The notes beneath the pieces were generated by a model. It was not told the origin of the DNA. It did not search any database and saw only the letters and a list, made by a program, of their open reading frames with translations. Source: Candolleomyces eurysporus (Eukaryota; Basidiomycota; Agaricomycetes; Agaricales; Psathyrellaceae). Taken from it: DNA of 64,000 nucleotides. Shown one piece after another: positions 24,185 through 35,574 of this stretch (within the stretch, counting starts at the first letter, position 1; each line of letters opens with the position of its first letter). The position numbers and the translations under genes are program-made. The DNA is taken from assembly GCA_027579435.1 (NCBI GenBank), contig JANBPK010001480.1, forward strand, positions 27,819-91,818. The letters are read 5' to 3'.

Positions 24185-26416
24185 ATGGCCAAATCCCCCC
24201 TCAGGATCCCCAGGGTTCTAGTTGAGCCTACGTTGCGTCTTGTCTACCTGCGGCTCACTTTGATCGCCGTGCCTGTGGCACTGTATTTTGACGACAAACT
24301 GAGGAGAGATCGCACAATTATTTTCAGCATAACATTTGCTCATCATCTTGCAAGGTGACTGCTAGGCTGACTATATCGAGTGCTATCGTCCTCACGAACC
24401 ATGTTTTGCAGCGCCCTGGGTCCAAAGCTGATACCTCTATTCACCTGGATGGATCTCCTCCTCATGGCGGGAGAGTTAGGTTGTGAGTCCGCCGCTTTTG
24501 ACAACTCATAGGCGTTTAACGAATCAGCTTATATGAATCACACATCTAGATTGCATTTACTGCTCGTTTGATCCATACTATCTGCGCTGGTTCAAGGACG
24601 ATCTGGAGCTATGCTTGGGCGTTTGGGCTCTAACGATACTGTTATGGTGTTTACTTTTGTCAAAAGTGCTCCACTTAGCGGATGCTCGCGGCAGCACGTT
24701 GTTTCGTCGTGCCGATATTTTGGCCAGGAGTCAGGACAACAGTAATTCTGGCACGCTTGGCGACGCGACCATTGCCCCATGGAAGTACTTTGTTCGAGTC
24801 ATCATTGGAACTAGGCTCTGGGAAAGAATGCTCCCGTAAGCGAAAGAATTTTTTCCAAGTGCCCATGTCTATCAAACTCACACTTTTGTTGTAATCAAGT
24901 GGCGAATACCGGTGGATCGCAATCTTGCGAGGCTTTTTAAGTCTAGCTGCGATATTAGCCTTACTCGCCTTCGGCATCATCACGATATTATTTGGACCGT
25001 TGTCAGAGACAGATCTGACACCAACAAGAGAGTATCGACATATCGACCAACTTAAACTCATCGATCTTCCGATACACAACAGTTCAAACCCAATTGTGTG
25101 GAACCTTATAGTGGCAAGCCGTCCTTGGTTACTTTCTATTTCTACGGGGATGATTGATTTGTTTGCTCAGATATGGTCAGGGCGTAATCAAGCCCCAGAA
25201 GATATAAGCAACGCGATCACACTCAGACCCTTGTGGGTACAAGGCATGGCTAGTCCTTCTCCTTGCCGAATCATTGCACAATCGTCTCAAGATTTTGATC
25301 GAGATCTCATAAAATCATATCGTAGTATTGTTTTCCAATGCTCGGACCCGAAAAACTTGGGGCTCAGTACGTGTCATGCCTTTATCCGTCACAGACTCGC
25401 TAAACATTTACATAGCTTTTCCATATTCGAGGGAGAACGGGGCAGAGACGATGTTCCCTGACCTCTTTCTCACGGTTGACTTTGGTGGTTTAACCCGCCT
25501 CAATCAGCCTGAGTGGGAGAATAGTATTGTCGGCGGAGAGTCGCTAAGCGTATATGTTGCATTCACTAACAACACGAAAGATGTAATTCATATGACTCGG
25601 CCTACCCTTCTATACCCAGGGATGAATTTGATGGGTGTAGTCGACCTGATAATCCGGAGGCGGTTTCGAGCGCCGGAACTCTCCGCCCTTGGACTATTCG
25701 ACGTAAGTCGCTCCATTACAGCTGTTGGGACTACAAACTGATTATGGGTTATCTTAGGCGTATGACACCTTCGGAATCGCAGACATGTCGACTGTCTCTA
25801 CGAGCAGTACAACGTCTCCTCGAGATAACCCCGCCATATCTACTCTTCGTGTTACCTACCGAGGGCCACCGGGTGAATGGAGGGTTGTTCAGGACTATCG
25901 CGAGAAATCCGTTCTTAACGGGCTCTCTGCCGCGGGCGGTCTTGGTACCTTCTTCAGCCTTTTATGTGCCATCCTTTTCGGCACCTCTCTTTTCTCGGTT
26001 CTATTTCGTAAGTCTCTTATCTGCTTTGCAATTGGGTATAGTGTTCGGAACAAAGCGCTTACCAGAAATTACAAGGGACAAAGCCTCTCAGTGCGTTTGG
26101 CATCCTCCACGGCCTCGAGAACCAGCAAGAAGAGCTAGCCAGAGTGTGCAAGAGCAGGTATCCGAAGCTTGAATCAGAGCTCAGGGCACTCGAGACTCAG
26201 GAAAATCGCGGTGTCTTGGCGCTTCTCCTCGATACTCTTCTTGACCTTGATTTGATGAAGGAGGAATTTGAGAGGCCTCAGTCTTCTGTACCTGGCAGAA
26301 ACACGGAGAGTGGAAGGAGCTGCGATCATGATGGAGAGCAGGATACGCTTCTGAAGGGGCGTGCAGCACCAGGAATTTTACCAAACGCTGAGCGAGACTC
26401 AGAGAAGGACACCTGA
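24185..26416 (+). CDS. Multi-pass membrane protein of a local three-member family, copy C
   Basis: Third paralogue, starting MAKSPLRIPRVLVEPTLRL. It shares exon borders, the FRAPELSALGLFD block, EWRVVQDYREKSVLNGLSAA, the hydrophobic FFSLLCAILFGTSLFSVLF and a charged tail ending AERDSEKDT. The segment that is an intron in A and B (after the RP codons, 25120-25170) lacks a GT donor here and reads through as 17 codons (WLLSISTGMIDLFAQ). Near 25375 it is two bases shorter than copy A, so the frame changes between HAFIRHR and LNIYIAFPYS. Excision of 28 bases there would restore it, but that is very short for an intron. Most diverged of the three copies, it is possibly functional with an error or small intron. 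Confidence 0.65.
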
Positions 26417-26989
26417 GGCAAAACTTCTCTTCAGCTCAAGCCGACATGGTCTATTGCGCTTATTGTACATATTTTCTCCACCTTTAAACTGTCTTTTTCT
26501 TTTCGCTTAGGTTGCCCACCGTCTCTGTATTTAACTCGATCGCTATATCAGGTGGAATTGGCCGTTCCTGAGGCCTGATTGGGCACAGCACTGCTAACCC
26601 TCGGATCTTGAGCCGAGTGTGCCGAACTCCGGGGTGGCGCCAGATTAGGGCCACACTTGCTCACATTCTACACTTTGTGCTACCATATACGCCTTCTCGT
26701 TCTCGATCCTCTACGAACTCCGGCCAGCACCCGCCAAAACCGCGCCTCCAACCTCGGTGACACTTCGATCTTACTTTGCAGGAGCCAGCCAATGTCCCGG
26801 GCCTGCTTACGCTCTCGAGCCCGAGCATTCGGCGATATGCTCGTTTCTCGCCGCCTAAGGGAAGCCATGTGTCGGAGGGGTGTACAGGCGTGCAGACGTA
26901 TGAATTGGCGCATAATGTGCGATATTTCCTGAAGGCCTATTAGACTCAGCGTCCGTCCCGTTATTCTATCCTTCTTTCGTGAACTCTTT
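26417..26989. other. Stretch without a supportable gene
   Basis: The 3' flank of copy C. An open frame at 26657-26932 is rich in arginine on both strands and shows no motif. Confidence 0.4.
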
Positions 26990-27310
26990 TGGTTTTGTCG
27001 AGCTCATTCAAGGTTCATCGAACCCCACGAGAACCCACCACAATTCCCAGAGCCGAAGGCTGCTTGCGGCTCCTTATGAAAAACGACATCCCCAATCTCC
27101 GCCCAACGGCCAATTGACCGCCTCCTCACCTCTCCGCGTCGAACACCCGTGATTCGAAATGCACTACCCCCTCCGTCGAGGACACGCCTTTCTTCGTCTT
27201 CGAACTCCCAGAGTAATTCGACATGCCAAGGCTCGTATCCTCCGTGACATGTTGTATTGACCCACACGACATCAACAAAGTGCTCACCGGCGCTGGGTAG
27301 GAGGTCTACA
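26990..27310 (-). pseudogene. Relic of a repeated minus-strand gene, copy C
   Basis: Minus-strand frame with FVDVVWVNTTCHGGYEPWHV, FEDEERRVLDGG and ITGVRRGEV, paralogous to 18277-18900. Unlike copies A and B it lies downstream of its membrane gene rather than upstream, so the third duplication was rearranged. It is short and lacks a visible start exon. A stretch continuing to about 27720 may belong to the same gene, but I could not follow a frame. Confidence 0.4.
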
Positions 27311-30127
27311 GTTAGCTGAAGGGACGATGGCCAATATTAGATGAGCGGGATCAAAGATGTGCATCAAGCGCCGAATACCATTCTCCTCAAGCAGAATGGA
27401 CAGGCTTTGAAGACCGCGAAGGGTGTTCGCCAGATTCGAAGTGATGCAGGACATCTAAGAGCGTGCGTTCGCGCAATAAAGGGGTGGTTGCGATAGGCGG
27501 AGCGCGTGGACAGGGGAACCATAACACCATGCTTTTCAATTCAACAGCGCTAAAGCCAACTCTACGAACTTCGCTCAACCTCCTCAAGTTATCTCAAGCT
27601 ACTACCCCAATGCTGCCCGCCCTCACACCTTCGATCTCAACTGTCTCTGGTGTCTACTCTCTCGCGATATACCTGCTCCCCTATGCTCGCTTCAGGTGCT
27701 CGAGATCCTAGAAAATGGGGTATCTATTCCTACGACGAACAGCACCCGCCCTTCGCACTTATTTTGTGATGGGTGTGTGGCGAGGTCTAAGTGGCTCATG
27801 AAGAGAGTTTTGGAGGGGATTTCGGACTCAGTACCCGAGTCGTTTGGAGTCGTCGGCAATAACAAGGTAGGAGCTGCATCGGAAGGTCCGGGGATTGAAT
27901 GGGCAGCAACGAGTCCTAGGGAAGGGAGGGACAAGAGGAGGAGTAGGGAATGGCNGGGGGGAAGTGTTTCCATAACTTCTACCCCTGATACAAACCTCGA
28001 CGTACTAGGACTGACGTCTCTCAGTTTGTTCTATTCGCGCGTTTTTTCTGTCTTCTTTTCCGTGTTCCTTGTTACTCTTCTACACCAGTCTGCAATGTAT
28101 CCTGTCACACTCGTCCTCGGCTCCTCATTGATCGAGGAGGTCGCATCCAGAGATTCTTTTCCATCCCATTCCCTGCGTAATCGCCAATACCGCTGTCCTA
28201 TTGACTCACTACTTCTACCACGTGCTGCTGCTGGCTACAAGTCGGAGTCCGTTATCGATCAATCGTCTTGTATAAACCTTGGCTACCTCCTTCTGTCGTG
28301 CTCTTATATTCGTTGTGAACATAGAGATTGCCTTCTCTTTGATCTCCTCTTGTGCTGCCGTGACATTCTCGCCGCATGACAGTCTCGACAAAAGACCTAA
28401 TCGGTCTGACTTCAACGGAGGCTCTGTCTTCGAGTGAGCGGGTAGGACAGGTAACGCGAACATCTCCCAGGACCGCAATCAATTGATGCCCCTCGTTTAG
28501 CCATCCAAGCTCAGAGGGAGTACGGTCTACTTCTGCGGTGTATACTGATATGTGCTTTAGTGTTACGATCCTGTATATTTGCAATAGAGGAATTTGTTAG
28601 CCACAACTACGTATACAACTTGCACGCTGCCAACTCTAGCAACTCTATATCATATCATATCGTGGAGTTGTTGCAGCAGAGGGTTCGGTGCATGTCATGC
28701 CAGTGCTCATAGCTACATAACACAACCACTCTCTCCCTCGAGCAAATTAGAGTTGTTACGTTGGTTGTGCTCAATGCGATCGACCGAAAGAGCGATACAC
28801 AAACTTACACTCGGCTTTCGGTCGTATCTGTAAGCTACTAGAAGCACCCACCCATACCGACATTATGGCAAACGGCTGGTGCCCGCTCACCATTTTTATG
28901 CGCCCTTCAACATATGATTCAGGAATTTAGGGAAGAAGTTGAGGGAGAGGCGAATGGGAATTGTTTCTGTAGAGAGCGAAGTGGTGAAATGGAACATTGG
29001 TCAGGCCGATGGTGAATCAACGTTGAGCATCTCTTTTGTCGAGCGAGCATCGGCCACCGCGAGAAGGGACCGTCGGGCGATGCAAGGATAGTAAACGGTG
29101 TTGACCCCGCGCGCGCCCTCGAGTATGCACGTAGTGATCGATATTAGCCAAACAGGACGGCTCCAGCATCGTTATCTTATATATTATACATGGATTGGGA
29201 TTCAAATGATTCATGGAGCTCCAAATTTATCAGATCCTCGAGTCCCTCGTATTGATCCATATCCATTGCGACGAATTGGTAGTAGACTGACAACTCTTAC
29301 AGACCCATCAATCAATTCTCAGATTCTCCGGGATATCAATACGCTAGCTTACTCGAATTTAAAGTATGAGTTTGACTCTTCAACTCGGGACCCTCGAATC
29401 CTAGGTTACTCGCATTGGGCCCGCTACTCGATATTTAAATTTCTAAAAGAGTAGTATTAATGATGTGAAAAGCCCAACGCAAACTCAGAAAATCAACCCC
29501 TGACCATATACTCATAAGGCTCATCTCCGGCTCCATCATCGAAGTAGCGATTGTGGCGCCGTGCTCAGTCGGGCCGTTCAATGGTGCATTCGAATCCATG
29601 GCGTCAAGTTGACTGACCCGATCACGTTGCCATTCGGGTATCAATCAGTCTTGCGNTTTTTTATCTTACGAGGAAATCAAATCGAACGCGGGAGTCGTAG
29701 TCTAAACGACACCAAGACACTCCTTATTTCTCGAGAATTCAGAACACAGAGCGGGTGTGCTACTACAGCTACACCACGCCAGGGAGATCAGGCAAGGTGA
29801 TAGGTACTTTGACGCACATAGTGCAACCGAGGGCATTGATGTTAATATCATGTCCCTGGTGGCGTTCCGAGATGATATGACATGTCCACAAGCCGATCAA
29901 TGGATCCAGCAATCATAAGGCTCAGACGAAACATGGCTTCGCTCGGGGTGATCGGGTGATCCCCCCTTGGCCGTCATCCGCTGTCGCGCCCATGCATTCT
30001 GGGAATTTTCTATACTTTCAATCCAGTTATCTATGTACTTCATCATGGGGCCTCTTGGCGAAGGTCTTCTTTCTTCTTCCCTTGCTTTCTTTGCCTAGAC
30101 CGGCCTGCTGCCACTTGACTGTCGAAG
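27311..30127. other. Gene-poor stretch
   Basis: A plus-strand frame at 27696-28379 is open for 227 codons but contains an N (27955) before a G run and has low-complexity serine/leucine content. A frame at 29098-29454 is AT-rich and resembles nothing I know. N also occurs at 29656. No tRNA, rRNA or simple tandem repeat was recognised. The last 100 bases are the upstream region of the DUF6533 gene. Confidence 0.4.
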
Positions 30128-31792
30128 ATGTCCACTGCTTCGCGACCTACCGCGGAAGAGATTAGGGAGTATGTTATATGGTTTACAAGCAAGGTCACTA
30201 TCCAGGGTGTGAGTGAGATGTTTCTGCTTTGCCGTTGTTCATGACTGACTTGAGTACCAGTACATCAAGGGTGAGCTACGTATTGGGTATGTATCGTATC
30301 CTTGCCATGACATGATTCTATCCCCTAGTGGCAAGCTATGTAACCTACGTGAGTAGTGATATACGGTTCCGTGACAGGGTTGCTCAATGTTTTCTCCGTC
30401 TACTAGCTGTCATACTACTTTGAAACCATGGATGACGAAGTCTCCGTCATCTGGCCGGAGCCCTGGCGACTTGGGAAGATTCTCTTCTTGATGACGGGTA
30501 TTCTGTGGTTGCGAGAATTATCTTCGAGCTTTTCGGTGCGTCTCTCTGCTCCTCAAGAATGTTGGACTGACTAGTAGACCGCCATTCAATTTCTGATAGG
30601 AACGCTCCCATCCGAGCTGCCCATGTCCCTGAAGGTACCTGTGCTGTTGTCCCAATAGACCGCAGCTTGCTGACTATTTCCGGGTTTTTCAGTCCTGTGA
30701 AGTCATCAACACCGTCGGAAATGGTAACTTGAGCCTCATGCATACCCTGTCATATCTGACGATTGGATCTGGTTCCCATAGCCATTGGGATCGTTCAAAC
30801 CTTCTCCGCGGTTGCTTCCATCCTCTTGTGCCTCTATGCACTCCTGGGTGCCAAAAAGAAGTGGTTGTTCGCAATTTTCGTACCTTACTTTGTGAGTTCA
30901 CCACATCTTACTTTTACCGGTTAAACCTAATCCAATCATTCTTGACTCAGTGCAGCCTTACAGTGCACATTGTCGGCTTTACATTCCATAACACTAGTGG
31001 CAGCGGTGCGTCCATCACGCCATAGTACATGGCAGCATGATTGTCATGTTTGGGAACTGAATATCTCACACTGACAGCGGTTCGATCTCCTTACCTCCCT
31101 GAAACTTTCAAGTGTACATTCACGAGCAGAGACCCAAAAGGTTTTATGATGAGCGCGTATAACATCTTGGTTCGTGATGGTTGTGAGTGTCAATACCAAT
31201 GGCGCGCGGCGCTTGAACGTGTCTGACCGTGATCGTATGTGGGCAGTAACGGCACTTTTTGGCGTGCTAACATTTTACAAACGATACCGAGACCAAGACA
31301 ATTCCTTGATCAGAGTAATGAAGAGAGATGGGGCGGTGCTATATATTGCCGCTTGCCGTGAGTGTCCCAAGGTCGACATATCGACACAAGTTCTTTCGCT
31401 GACTTTTTTCCAACTTCGCAGTGATGGGGGTGCTCGTCGCAGTCTTCTATACTCCCGGCTTCCCCGTCCAGGATGCATACTTCGTTCTGGGCAGGTACGT
31501 CACTCACCCGCTACAGCTATGAACAAGAACGATTATTGACGACATTGGACCTTGACCGAATAGCCTCCGCAGTACCGCCTATCCAATCCTCTCCAACCAG
31601 CTAATACTCAACATGCACAGAACGGCCACTAGAAATGACTTAAAGGCTAACACGCAGATCGACCAGAATGTACGTCGCACTCACGGTTCAGCCTTGCTTT
31701 TCGCTCCGGCGACTACCAGCGGGAGCTATGACTCCTATGAGCTTGAAGATGAAGTTGCCGAGAATTCCAGCGGTGCGAAAAATGAAGAGTGA
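30128..31792 (+). CDS. DUF6533-type integral membrane protein
   Basis: Starts MSTASRPTAEEIREYVIWFT at 30128. About ten short exons are joined by 45-75 nt introns with GTGAGT, GTACGT and GTAACT donors; borders in the 30470-30660 part are uncertain. The diagnostic block LSYYFETMDDEVSVIWPEPW followed by RLGKILFL matches the DUF6533 signature (YDxxxTxDxEVxxIW). Later exons give YFRVFQSCEVINTVGN, membrane segments (IGIVQTFSAVASILLCLYALLG, shown here only in part: TFSAVASILLCLYALL; LFAIFVPYF; VMGVLVAVFYTPGF) and the usual C-terminal STAYPILSNQLILN region with a cytosolic tail ending GAKNEE. The family is an expanded, uncharacterised seven-helix-type membrane family in Agaricomycetes. The frame looks intact. 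It converges on the DUF6534-type gene. Confidence 0.8.
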
Positions 31793-32423
31793 TCTTCGGG
31801 GACAGGGACGGAAAGATGTATCATTATACTGGTTCAGTTGAGGCAGAGTGCCGGGCGAGGAATGATAAAACTATGCAGCTCTGCGAGACACTTCCAACCA
31901 CTGTTCTGCTCAGCGCAGGAAACGCGTCAACTCCATATAGGATCTCAGATCTCAACTCCTAGAGTCGGAACCTTTGATACTCAAGTAATCACCAACCAGA
32001 TCTTCTGTATCCTCTGTATAATGTATCAAGCTCTATCTCGTCACAAAATAAACCAAGAGCAAACTGGCCTAGGCACCGTTCGTTTTCCCCGCCTATTTCT
32101 CACCACGTTANCCCCCCTTTTGCGAGCCCCCATAGGCAGTCTCACCTTGTTCTCTTAGCTTGCGGTGAAGGAATGGTAACATACATGGGATGACGCATCA
32201 TTCATCGACCTTGACACCTTCATTTCCTTTCCTTTCCTCATCGGGCGTAGATTGATTTTCAGACCCTGGGGTAACTTTCGGAAGCATATGAATAAATAGA
32301 CTCGCTTCGAATCAACATGATAAACTTGAAGAGAGCTATCGTCTACCTGCAAACTCGCCGAGATCTAATCCTCATTTTGCAAACCTACCCTAAATTCTAC
32401 AGATCCAACCGAAGGAATCGTAC
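31793..32423. other. Convergent intergenic region
   Basis: It holds the 3' ends of the DUF6533 gene (+) and the DUF6534-type gene (-). One N (32111) occurs before a C run. No gene was recognised. Confidence 0.5.
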
Positions 32424-34596
32424 TCAAACTTCGTCCAATGCCCCATCTCTCTTTGATGTCGATGGATCTTCTAAATCACGGATGAGTGAGTGAACTCGGC
32501 GTCGCACATAGCGTCGAAAGACAGAAGGACTGACCAGTTTTTTCGCTAGCTTGCAGTACGTCGGTCCCTCTGCTGCTCCCAGTGGTGGATGTTGGGTCTT
32601 GAAAAACGGATTTGTTGAAAGAAATCATGAGATCGGATGATTGGAAGGAGCGCTGGAGCTCTTGACGCAGGCCTTCTCTCGCCATCAGCCTGAAAGAGGT
32701 CAACGAGGGTGAGTAAGGCCGATTAGGATAAGATTCAGGGTAGGAACGCACATGCTGGTGACAGAGATGACGTAGACTAGCAACAGTTCCCAGGAGCTGT
32801 CAGAATATTAACAAGGAACGAAGCGCGAAGTCTTACCATGCGTATTGCAGGAGAACGGAATGAGGCTTTGGGAACGACGAGGTCAGAAACCCGATCGTAC
32901 TGAAACTCGAGAAGGCGACTCACTAGTAGTACGTCCCTGAAGCAAAATCAAACTTTCGTTCACACAGCGATCAGGACGGTAAAATCGACGAAAGACTGGA
33001 AGACGATGGGACGAACCAAGAATATACTCAGCAATGCGAGCACGCTGGGACCAGTGGAGCGGCTATCAGCTTTCGCTCGACGTGTAAAGGGCTTGTGCTT
33101 ACCATGTCACTATCCCTCGATTTATCGCATAAATTATGAGCTTCTCGAGGAGATTTCGTGTTCTAGACGATAGGATATATGAAGGAATTATTTTCGTTTT
33201 AGAGACGTAAGTTACGCACCGTTTCGTGCCGTGGACTCCTGTTGCCCGGAAAATGAAAACCAGACTAGCAGTGATCAATATATCACATGCTGCCGCGGCT
33301 GCTCCATGGATGTACATCGATTGCTATAAAGGCACAACGAGCCAAATTAGATGAAGCACAAGGAATGGATGAATGGGAATGGGTGCCTACAAGCAATGTA
33401 TAGGTTCTTCCGGTCATGGCCGAGTACAGCTTCGCTTCGGACCTATTGTGAACTATCAATCAAACGAGGAAAGCGGACAGGGTGTTAAATGCACTTACAT
33501 GATAACGATTTGCACTTGAGAGCCAAGAAAAGTGAGAATGAGGTTGCAACGCGACCTCGAGATCTGACAGCTCACGTACCCAGTCCACCACCTGTGGATC
33601 TGGATCTCAGTCGACGGTCTCACAACTGAAGAAATTATGACAAACCGAGTTGAAGAAGTGTGAGAGCAAGCTTGAAATAGGAGCGTCAGCCAGGCCAATC
33701 TACGCGACCGAGGAAAGGACCCACAATTGGAAAGGCGGTGAATCGAACGGCGGTCTTGAGTGAACTCCCGACTTGTTATCAAACATTTAGTCACATTCAG
33801 GAACAATGCTGGTAAACTCACAAAACCAGATTCGGCTCGCATAGAACCTGTAAGCGTGGCGCAAACTCGTCAGTGGGACCGAGTAGAACGGACAAGGCGG
33901 GGCAAAACCTACAACTGAGAGAAGAAGGTAACGAGGAGCTTTCAAGGAAGCCTGTCAGAAAACGAGCGGGTAACCAGATATTGAAATGCTTACAATACAG
34001 GCTGTTTTTCCCTATGTTCAGGTCAGAAATGTCTCGTAAGTTAGCGAAAAGATACCTACTGGAACCGAGCTTAAAATAATGATTCGAGTCAGTATGCATT
34101 CAAGAGGATAAACGGGATTCGAGAGCTTACGCAGGAATCACATCCCTTACCCCCGTGTTCATGGCTGAGTCTTGCTTGGTAATAAAGAAGTCGTATACTT
34201 GGTGGCAGTTGAACGCCGTCTCGAGAGTCCCCAAGATACTAGTCAGCGAATATACGGATCCGAAAGTCAGCGAGGTCGCTCAAGCGTGTCATCCGAAAGG
34301 GACGTACATGAGAATCGTGATAGTCGATTTGAGAATAATCCCATCGTTCCGAGCGTGCCTCCAGAAGTAGCTCGTTACCATCGACTAAGATCCACAAGTA
34401 AGCCTCTCGAAAAAGAAGCTAGCGAGCAACTCACTATTGATATTCCCCACATTCTAGAATGGAAGCAAGACGCCGTCAAAGGGACACATGGTGACAAAAA
34501 GAAAGATAGGACTTACGCGAGCGTCAACAAGGTCGAAATCAGCAGAGCGCCAAACATGTGCTTGAAGGTCGGCGTGAACCGCTGAGTGTAGGCCAT
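32424..34596 (-). CDS. DUF6534-type integral membrane protein
   Basis: Starts at 34596 (MAYTQRFTPTFKHMFGALLI) and reads on the minus strand through about a dozen small exons. N-terminal helices: ISTLLTLAMWGISI and ILKSTITILIILGTLETAFN. A middle part gives LKAPRYLLLSVGFYASRIWF. The diagnostic C-terminal block ACDILITASLVFIFRATG, then TRNLLEKLIIYAINRGIVT, matches the DUF6534 pattern (ADxLIxxSxxxxL, then RLIxYTxxxGxxT), and LMAREGLRQELQ corresponds to the usual LLATLNARxxxR. The last exon ends at 32424 (RDGALDEV, stop). Borders between 33480 and 33780 and between 32780 and 33100 are uncertain. No inactivating change was seen. The molecular function of the family is unknown. Confidence 0.75.
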
Positions 34597-35345
34597 GATG
34601 GCGACTGCGGGTGTCAAAAGGCAACGCCTCGAAAGAAAAAAGAAAGGACGGAGGTGGAAATAGATAGATAGATTACAATTTTTGGTTCAGTGTAGCGTCG
34701 CGTAGTAAGGGAAAGAGGGAACCTATCGACGGCGAGGATAATTCAGAGTTATATATACCTGTCACTTGTGTGATCTGACCGGATACCGGTACCGGTAGAC
34801 GGGATCATACTCAGAGTGTACACCGTAAGGCACAACTGAATGGCTTTGAATTCGCCATTCAGCTGGGCTCCGCCACCGTGTGACCAATCACCATACATCT
34901 ACGATTTTGCATTCTCGAGGCTATGCGCTATTCAGCTGGCATTAGGTCATGCCGTGGCTGCACCCTGAAAGGTCCCTCCCTGTCCCTCACCGTCCCTCAC
35001 CCTCGATTTCGAGAGGAGAGTCAAAACACCTGGCCAGACTGTATCGGACACATGCGTATAGCCGCCGGTGTAGAAAGAAACGATAAAGCGGAAGCAAAAT
35101 AGTTCTTGGCCGACGGCAATGACAGGCGGAACTTAATTCTGAGATCTCTTGGACACCATCAAACATCTCACGGAGGCAAAGTGCCCAAATATCAATGCGA
35201 GCCAATGGGCTTGGCGATGATTTTGGATGCATGAAGACTGGAAATCGTAGTTTGTATGTTGCAGGGTGCAGTGTTGCCGTGAGGCGAAGCGAGGAGAAGG
35301 GTGAGACGTTGCACCCCATCAGAATCCCCATCATTAATCAAGGTG
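34597..35345. other. Stretch without a supportable gene
   Basis: Upstream region of the DUF6534-type gene and left flank of the transposon. A dyad CCGGTACCGGT-like stretch at about 34786 is present. Nothing else was recognised. Confidence 0.4.
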
Positions 35346-35347
35346 TA

Positions 35348-35373
35348 CAGTTCCGTACAGATAAGAACGGTCC
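35348..35373 (+). repeat. Left terminal inverted repeat of the transposon
   Basis: Eight of the first nine bases match the reversed right end, with patchy similarity after that (GAACGGTC against AAACCGACC). Confidence 0.45.
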
Positions 35374-35574
35374 GTCAGGGCAGGGCTCAAAAATTGAGGT
35401 TTTGGCCTCGAATTTCGAGATTTGGAAGGAAACCTGGTCCAATTTGCGTAAAAATGAAATCTCCGAGAAACAGCCTGTCACGTGATCAAAGTCCAGATTT
35501 TCCGNAAAAAAATCCAAATGTTATATCGCAAGAGGCGGGCAGAAAATCATCGATAACGCTCTTCTATTGAAGTT

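Noticed and set aside
25373..25405. A 28-nt intron in copy C
   Set aside because: GT and AG ends and frame fit, but 28 nt is too short for normal splicing and the same segment is read through in copies A and B. A two-base indel is more likely.
27696..28379. 227-codon plus-strand open frame as a gene
   Set aside because: It has low-complexity composition, an N before a G run inside, no recognisable motif, and overlaps the area of the third relic on the other strand.
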